Assembly: GCA_030770545.1 (NCBI GenBank)
Contig: CM061098.1
Location: forward strand, 11,019,001-11,083,000
Length of the DNA stretch: 64,000 nucleotides
Source of the DNA: Macropodus opercularis
Taxonomy: Eukaryota; Chordata; Actinopteri; Anabantiformes; Osphronemidae
Direction: 5' to 3'
In this document: in pieces, positions 56,501 through 64,000 of the stretch
Numbering within the stretch: the stretch's first letter is position 1
Layout of the letters: the number at the start of each line of letters is the position of its first letter
Translations under genes and position numbers: made by a program
The notes under the pieces: generated by a model
The model's input: the letters and a program-made list of their open reading frames with translations, nothing else
What the model was told of the DNA's origin: nothing
Database searches by the model: none

Positions 56501-59500
56501 TTCTGAGCAGAGTCTTCAGTTTCCAGGGCGTGCGGGCGGTGCGCTCCGTTCTGCCCTGCTGTTTCTCTGCCCCTCACCTTTACGCCACATTTAAGCTGAG
56601 TTGTCTGTGTGTTTACAGGGCGACATCCTCACCGTCATCAGAAAGCTAGATGAACACTGGATCGAAGCCAAGCTAGGGGACAACGTCGGAATTTGCCCTC
56701 AGCAGTTTACAGAGGTGAGTTCTTTCAGTTCTGTCTTCCTCCATTCCTTCATGTTGGACGTGGGTCGGGGCCTTTTCAGCGCGATCAAGGTTGACACCTG
56801 ACGCCTGGCGCTTTGCACCGATAGTGCAGCTCTTGTAATGAATTAGGCCGTAGACGCCGTCGCAGGATGTCATTAATTCCAGGTCACTGCCAGGGTGCTG
56901 CATTGATTTTCATTCACATCTTTGATTCATCCATAAATGTGGCTCCTGTGCTGCCAGGGCTGAGGCACAGAGCTAATCTGTAAAGCCCTGCTGTGTCTGC
57001 AGCTGCTCATTAGTGTGTGACTATGTGGCTTGCTCACATTTGTAGGGTTTGCTTAGCGAGCTGACTGTCATTTGTTTGCCTCTGTATTTTCTGCCTCCTG
57101 GGATTAACTTCACGCGTGTCTAGGAACATTTCTTCCTCCAGTGGGGTTAATGCGATGCCTCATTCACTTCTTGTTTACTTCCCTCACTTGTCCGCTGTTT
57201 GGCTTTCGCTTTGCTCCAGTATTTTCTCTCCGCTCATTAGTTCTCTCCTGCCTTTTGTCTGCGGCTCAGCCGTGTCTCTTCCCGACGCCCCGCCTCAGCG
57301 ACGCACTTCGTCGATCTCCACCTCTGTACTCGTTATTCTTTCATCCTCCACTCTCCTCTCTGAGCCTGCCTCTCCTCATGTCGTGCAGCCAGGCATAAAG
57401 ACACAGTAATGCTTTCTCTGCTTGGGTGGCATAACAGCACATCACTGTGGGGAGTGAAAGCATTAACCCTGGCACGTCCGTCTGTCTGTGTAGCTCCTCT
57501 CCTAGCACCAGTCAACCCTTCCTGGCTTAGTGGCTGCTACTTCTCCTGTCTGCCTGTCTGTTCAACAAGTTGTTGGGGTGAGCGGAGTAGTGGGTGTATT
57601 TAGACAGCCGTTCTGCTGATTAGAGCAGAGGTTGACAGGCGCTAGTAGCAGGTAGAAGCGCGGCTGGAGAGGATTTTCTTTACAGAGGATTGAGTGTTCT
57701 CTGTGCTAGGATTTATTCAGATTTTCACTGTGGGATTTTTTTTTAAAACGCTTTTTTCAGCCAAACTCAGTGGCTGCCAAACTGCTAGAGGGAAAGAGTC
57801 GGAGGGCGAGTGACTCAACAGAATTTCACCATCGGAGTAGGAGCGGGGGCAAAGACAAGGCCACTGACGCATCCAACAGGACCGCCCATTACGGAGTCCC
57901 TCAAGTCCCAGCAAAGACATCCATCATCAATTATTTGCCCCTCTCCAGTCAAGGGAAACAATCTGGAGCCAGCGGTGGCAAATCTCACCAGAACCCCAGC
58001 ACTATCAATAGCTTCACCCGCCAGGGTCAGCCCCATCGTCCCTCTGTGACCTCTGCTGTCCGGGATTCCTCTCATCACTCTCAGCGACGTAGACGGTCCA
58101 GTTACAGCACGCAGCGACACCTGTTACAGGTGAGTCACGTGGCAACACATGCATATTTACACATCCTATGCTATTATTTATCTCTATCAGCCCCCTCTTT
58201 CAGACTCTGCTCTGCGTTTGCCGCTGGCTGCACTTGGCTCGGTTTCATTTGCTGTGGTTTGGTTTAATAGAAAACATGTTGTTGGCAAAAGGTGTTCGCT
58301 GAGATCATCACTAAGGGATCGAGTTGAACCTCAGGGGTACAGGGAAGGAACCGTGACATTAAAGCTCAGGAATGGATGAGAGAGGCATCGCCTTTGTATT
58401 GGCTGCTACATAAATAAAGATGTTCTCATTAAGGCAACACAGATGTGAAGAAGGGTTGTAGATAAGAACAGACAGAGGACTGAGGGCTGAATGGACCGAA
58501 ACTTTGAAAGGTCTTTAATCATGTGTCCTGGGACATGAGCCAAGGTTTCCACTCCACAGATAGAAAGTTTCATACAGCCTGTGTCCTACCGTATCTGAGG
58601 GAGGCTGTGTAACTTTAATGTCACAAAAAAACCCAGATAATCTCCTTTAATGTGACCAACATGAGCCCCTGCATACTTCATAGCAGGGCGATGGATGGAT
58701 GATGAAATAACGAGTCTTGTCTACTTTCTAATTTTGTTTCATGATACAGGTCATTGTGAAACTGCAGGGTGTCAGTCTGTGGGCAGCTGTTTACGTACGC
58801 AGTAGGAATATTAAAGCGAGTTCAGTAAGGGAAGTTTACAAAAGACAGACAAACTAACTGTGAGGTTTTAATGCATGTATTTCACATCAGCACTCAGATG
58901 TCTACAGCTGGTCATGTTTACCGGTAATAAAATACTGTGAATGCTGCATGCAGCCACTTAGTCCCTAATGCAGAGCCAACATAAAAGTCTCAAAGGTTTA
59001 ATAATATAACCTGCTGCCAAGGACCCGATGCCTAAGATAATCAGTTCCTTTGATTCATTTCTGCCCTGTAATTATGGCCATATAAATGCTACGCCTCATG
59101 TGGGCTGGAGAAAGCCCAGAGGAGGAAGAGGCGCTCAGGTGGAGGAGTCTTAAAAACAAGAGAAAACACAGGGTGTGGGAGAGAGAAGACAGGAAGAGGA
59201 AACGCTGAGACGTAACACTGAAAACAAAGATGGTGTCTCTTCAAGGGAAGGGAGTCAGAAATTCAAACGTATGAGCTGCGAAAAAAAAACAACACAAGAA
59301 GTGGGAAGGAGGGCGAATGAGAGATGGATGTAGAGAGTGGGAGGCTTGGAGAGTCCCTCACTGTGTCAGCTTATCTCTCTCACGCTGATGATGATGATGA
59401 GTCACTGGTGAAGTTACATAACAGGCCCCTCTCTCCACTCTCCTTCCTCTCCACTAAGCAGGTAACACTCACTTTCACATCACTGGGCCAGTAAGAGCAG

Positions 59501-62500
59501 ACAAGCCACGCACTTCCCTTTTTTACAGGGGCGGAGGGCTCTGTCCCTAAAGCCGAGCCTGAGCTCTCCACTGACCAAGATGACGTGTGCTATTCTTAGC
59601 GTCGCATCCACTAAGCTCTCACCTCTGGCTTCACTGTGTTGCAGGGAGATGCAGCCTCCCACCGACTGTGGATGAAAGAATGTGTTGTAGTGTGAATATT
59701 GGCACTGGTTATGTAAGAACAAAATTTGGGATGGAAGTGAGCCAAAAGCACAAGAAAGTTCAGCCCACATATTATACTTTTCTGTGCATGATGATACAAG
59801 CTCTGTCAAACATGTTATGAAATTTTCAACTCATTTTTTTGCGAATTGCTTCATTGCCTTGTTATTATGAAAAATAGGACGTCTTGAAACTTTTAACGCC
59901 TTAGTTCCACACACAGATCTTCTACTCGTGCCGTCTGGTTAGACTTAAAGCTGTGTAGGCATCTACGGACTACAGCTGAATGACAGGTGCAGCAATCTTC
60001 TGTTAGCGTTGTTGCAGAGCTTTCGCCACAAACTGTTTGGTTCCGTTATATTATATTTCCAGTAAAGATCACTGCCATCTCAAGCTCCCAGTGAAATAAA
60101 ACACCAATTAAAAAAAAAATAAAAACAATAATAATAAGCCATAATGAGACTTGGCTTGAAATTCATCAGAATGTTTCCACTTTGCGCTTTGATGTTACAT
60201 TGAGTTATGTTAAGATAATAGCTAATAAAACCTACATTTTATTATAAAAATAATCGTCCAATTACGTCTTTCTAGACAATGTAATATTCTAGTGAAGGCA
60301 AGAGGAGAGTGAAGCAGTTTCCATTTTGTGGATGGTTGATAAGGCAGAAAAGCGTAGATTGATCTCATGTGGCTCAGTGAGCTGGGCTCAGGTGAAGCTG
60401 AAATCCAACCTGCCTGCATTGTGTTTGCTGGTGCTCTGCCGGTGCAGGCCTGGCTCATCACAATCTCCAACTCTAATGTTACTGTTTAGTGAACGTAGGT
60501 CATATCTTTCCACTTCTATTGTTCCAAACATTAATCTGACTCAATGTCTTTTCATGCAGAATAATTAAAATAACGATGGTAATTATTCTGGCATAGTTTG
60601 AGTTCGTAATTGCCTCTTGGCAGTAACCCTGGCTGCCCTCGCCCAAACCACACTGTACATGTTTTTGTCTGATGCTCTAAAGATAAGACAAACCTTTATT
60701 AATTAACCTTAATTAATTTATTATTAACCCAAAGTGTGGACATTTTTGATAATATTGTGTTTACATTTATAATTAACACAATAGATTTTTTGCATGGGCT
60801 GTGTTGGGGCGGCGGAGGTGACTCTGTGTGAATTTATTGACAGCCTGTGGTTATGCACTGGATGACCAATAGCTGAGATGCTGTCGCTATACAAATATAG
60901 CCACTGCTGCTGATGGGTCACTGCACCTGGCCATTGCGTGACTGCAGCCTGGCTGGAGCAGGCGCTTTGTGTCTGATAAAACCCAAACCAAGAATAGAAA
61001 CAAAAAATAATGAAACGAGCTAAATAATTTAATACGGAAAAAGTTCTTCTGGCCTTATGCAACACTTTCAAGCAGATGTCAGTAGTCTACTGTTAAGAGA
61101 TCGTGATTACGTTTCACACAAAGTTCCCTGTTTACTCAAATGTTCCTCGGTTCTGCACAAAGCAGTGGAAACTCCCCTCTGTTTCTGAAGTGTGAATGCG
61201 TAGCGACATGTAGGATGCACTGTATAGAGGTAGACACAGACTCAAAAAGTTCCCCTTTAGTAATTCAGTAATTAGGTATTAGGCATCACAGTGTGCAGTT
61301 AACGGCTGTGACACAGACCTCAGCGTCACTCCCAGATAGTCACTCGCTGTGCCAGGCCTGACTCACAGTCTGCTGACTTCAAGCCTGTCAGAGACTCTTG
61401 GTTTTCAGCTTCAAAATGAGAAGCTTAAAGAGAAAATGCAAAATATGCCTCACATGCTGGAAGAGAAGTGTGTATATAATCAAACACAGAGAAGTCTATG
61501 CAATTGGTTTGCACATCTCAGTTTTCATAACGAGGAGATTGATCGTGTGGAGGGAAACTATGCTGGTAGATGTGCTCCACATGGTAAAGTCCAGTTTCAA
61601 ACCATTACACTTAGGTACAGTTCTAAAGGATTGTAAAGAAGCATCAACTTGTGTGTGAATAACTTTGGATCCGCCCTATTTTAGAGTGAGAAGAAGATGA
61701 CCAGTGAGACTCCACCCGCCATCACTATGGCTCTGGTGAACCCTCAGATGTCTTCTGCTTCTGCAGACATCAGAAACGCCTCCACACAGCAGCTCTCCAT
61801 CAGTGTGTGAGTCACTGCTTAAAACGCCACATAAATGGTTTGATAATGTGAAATCACAAGTAATATGCAGATATGAGTAGAAATGTTCCATAAAAATGCA
61901 CTTTAGCATGAGTCTGTATCACAAAACGATGGTAATCACGTAGACGAACTGTCTGTGCGACTCCAGGTGTGGTGTCCTGTATTCTTACAAGCCTCGACGG
62001 CCAGAGGAGCTGGAGCTGAGGAAAGGAGAGATGGTGGGTGTGTACGGACAGTTCAAAGAAGGCTGGATGCGCGGGTTATCACTCAGAACAGGCAAAGTGG
62101 GCATATTGCCTAGCAACTACATCACACCTGTGCTCAAGTAAGACTCTCTTTAAGCCTCGTTGTTTGTCTGCAGAATGTGACGTTTGGTTTCAGACAGTCG
62201 CTTGATGAGGCTTACAGTAAACATTCGTGGAGCGCGAACATAACCGGTCCTAATAAATGTGTAAATGTGTATCGTTGCCTCACCGCAGAACCTCCGCTAG
62301 ACTCCTGGAGACCAAAGCAGCTAATGCGTCCTCACAGCACAACTCTGGAGCCGTAAAGAAACCTACAGCTGCCAGGAATCCTGCTGTGGTCCTTGCTCTG
62401 GACAGGGTGAACACTGATGGAGCGACGTACCCAACAGGACAGGTCCCATCTGTGCCAAATGGAGCACAGCATGCGATGTCATCAGCTGGTACTGGAAAGT

Positions 62501-63614
62501 CGGCCTTTTATCGGGGTTCACAAGGTTGGGACACTGTGAGGCGCATCTTTAACCCGCAAAAAAGTTAGTGTTGCGCAACATCTACAACATCTTTCACACT
62601 GATCGTGTTACAGATTGTGTTGTTTAATGTCTTTTCAATGCTTGTGCAGGCTCAAACCATTTCTCCCGTACGTCCAACTTGAACATCCCGTCCAGCTCAC
62701 AGCACTTCGCACAACTTCAGGTGTCCGGCTACTCACCTGCCATGCAGAGGAAGAAAAAAAGCAGCATCATGTCCAACTCCAGTCGAACGCTGAGCTGGAT
62801 GACTGAGTCAGCAGCGCCCCCTGCTGGTGCAGTCATGAAGGACATTGACTTCACTGCTTTACGCGAGACATTACCTACCAACGGGCCTCAGTCAATACTA
62901 GTGAGACCGGATCCTTACAAGAGCAATGCAGACAAAGTAATGTCAGATTTATTGTTTGACAAAATTGGCTTGGTTTATTTTGTAATGCGTGTGCATCAAT
63001 ACTAAATTAATTCAGTTTTTTTTACCCCCCCAAGCCTGTGAAGACGGTGCGGTTTCTCACAGAGGATGACTCTCCTCCTCCAAGACTTCGGACCTCGTCC
63101 TGGTCATCCGGCACTCAGGTGTCCTCTAACAGCCGCCCTGGGCCCCTCCCGTTGGAGGTGTGGGCCCCCTCTCTGACCTTGGGCAGAGATGGACCAGGGA
63201 TCATTCTTAAAGAGGGAAAGGCTCCTGTTCTCAGAAAAAGTCTTGAAGCAGTCGTCTCTGATCTGAATTCTAACCTGCCGAAACCGCTGGTGTCATCGCA
63301 GCCATCCTTAGCAGCTGTATCAGCTCAGTTCAGCCCCATCAGGTACGTTGAGCCTTTGTGCCCGTCCTTGATCGTAAAGGGCAGTAGAAAATGTTACTGA
63401 TATGACCCCTGGCGCGTTTTGCTGTCGTTCCAGACATCGAGTGGCCACAACGCGTTTAGCCCAGACAGATTCAGAACTCAGCCTGCTTCAAGGGGAGCTC
63501 GTCCTTGTCCACAGACCTCGTCCGGATGGGCGGGTTCTGGTTACTCAGGAGATCAGTGGGCAGACAGGGTTATTCCACAGCAGTGTGCTTCAAGCCCTGG
63601 AGAGGCTCAGCTGA
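53532..63614 (+). CDS. sh3rf2: sh3rf2: RING-finger and SH3-domain protein 2 (PP1-binding E3 ligase)
   Basis: Ten coding exons: 53532-53879, 55607-55786, 56619-56714, 57761-58129, 61685-61806, 61967-62137, 62289-62563, 62650-62936, 63035-63342 and 63434-63614, in phase throughout, 778 residues (human about 729). An N-terminal C3HC4 RING is at about 12-52 ([27 protein letters not shown]). SH3 domains follow at about 150-208 (ALCRALYDF through [17 protein letters not shown]), 373-428 ([19 protein letters not shown]) and 721-778 (a C-terminal one). The PP1 docking motif KTVRF is at 619-623, as in human SH3RF2/PPP1R39, which separates it from sh3rf1 and sh3rf3. Family knowledge: it is a cytosolic E3 ligase that counters the POSH/JNK scaffold and inhibits PP1. 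The first SH3 of the family seems lost. Confidence 0.93.
53880..55606 (+). other. sh3rf2: sh3rf2 intron 1
   Basis: This is 1.7 kb of AT-rich DNA. I looked here for the missing exon carrying the first half of SH3-1 and saw no ALYxY or LxFxKGD-like coding stretch with splice sites. No repeats were recognised. Confidence 0.6.
55787..57760 (+). other. sh3rf2: sh3rf2 introns 2 and 3 around the 96-base exon 3
   Basis: Introns 2 (832 bases) and 3 (1046 bases) flank exon 3 at 56619-56714, which encodes the second half of an SH3 domain. Intron 3 has a pyrimidine-rich stretch at about 57165-57400 on the + strand. Nothing else is recognisable. Confidence 0.7.
58130..61684 (+). other. sh3rf2: sh3rf2 intron 4 (3.6 kb)
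   Basis: This is the largest sh3rf2 intron. It contains a purine-rich stretch around 59110-59340, a short GAT repeat (59387-59399) and two A-rich runs. No coding exon, RNA gene or transposon was recognised. Confidence 0.7.
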
Positions 63615-63986
63615 CTGTGTAGGACTAATCTAGTAGTGTATATTTTTATATCCCACATCATCAAACTGCCAAAAGACTTCACTGACCTGAACAACAGTAT
63701 TCATGTTGGGGTCCAAAGGGTTACACTGCCAAATGCCAGTCGTACAAGAGACACGATAACGTGGCTAAATCCTTCATACATATATTGGTGTCCTTTAAAG
63801 TCTGTGCATGTTTATGACACATGTGCTATTCTAAAGTTTTGCACAAAAATCAATGTAATGCTTTTTCCTTGTTTAATACCCATGTTATACACATTAGTGA
63901 GTGCCTTCGTCAGAACCCACAAACAAAGTATATTTAATTACATTTAGAAAGATGATGAGGTAAAATGTCTGTACTGTTTATGTGCT

Positions 63987-63992
63987 AATAAA
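63987..63992 (+). terminator. sh3rf2: sh3rf2 polyadenylation signal AATAAA
   Basis: AATAAA is 373 bases after the sh3rf2 stop, eight bases from the right edge, so the cleavage site falls at or just outside the window. No earlier AATAAA lies in this UTR. Confidence 0.65.
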
Positions 63993-64000
63993 TATACTTT

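Overview
The window is vertebrate nuclear DNA, almost certainly from a ray-finned (teleost) fish. It has seven protein-coding genes split by GT-AG introns, AATAAA polyadenylation signals, CpG-rich promoters, many dinucleotide microsatellites, and decayed fragments of fish-type repeats. The predicted proteins are clear orthologues of genes on human chromosome 5q31-q32, but they are packed far more tightly than in mammals. I see no prokaryotic, viral, CRISPR or plasmid features. I assembled the exons by hand from splice sites and reading frame. Every internal exon keeps phase and there is no frameshift, so all seven genes look intact, apart from hspa4, which the left edge of the window cuts.

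Layout: (1) 1-2665, the 3' half of hspa4 (+), an Hsp110-type co-chaperone. (2) About 2930-5500, gnpda1 (+), glucosamine-6-phosphate deaminase, with a probable GC-AG intron. (3) About 6000-11270, ndfip1 (+), a three-pass membrane adaptor for NEDD4 ubiquitin ligases, with a long 3' UTR. (4) 11576-13004, fgf1 (-), acidic fibroblast growth factor, tail to tail with ndfip1. (5) 13625-29300, nr3c1 (-), a complete glucocorticoid receptor of 774 residues with a 3.7 kb 3' UTR and a CpG-rich promoter. (6) 32771 to about 41360, kctd16 (+), a GABA-B receptor auxiliary subunit in two coding exons around a 6.6 kb intron. (7) About 53000-64000, sh3rf2 (+), a RING/SH3 ubiquitin ligase and PP1-binding scaffold that ends at a poly(A) signal on the last bases.

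About 41.4-53.0 kb is a gene-poor interval. Here and in the kctd16 intron I see only repeats, base-composition features and blocks that could be regulatory.

The genes do not form one pathway. They are a conserved linkage group (gnpda1-ndfip1-fgf1-nr3c1-kctd16-sh3rf2) in which spry4, arhgap26, yipf5 and other genes that lie between them in human are absent. The most interesting points are the altered SH3 layout of sh3rf2, possible intron-retention isoforms of nr3c1 and kctd16, the GC-AG intron in gnpda1, and the changed nuclear-localisation segment of fgf1. I found no convincing undescribed biological system.
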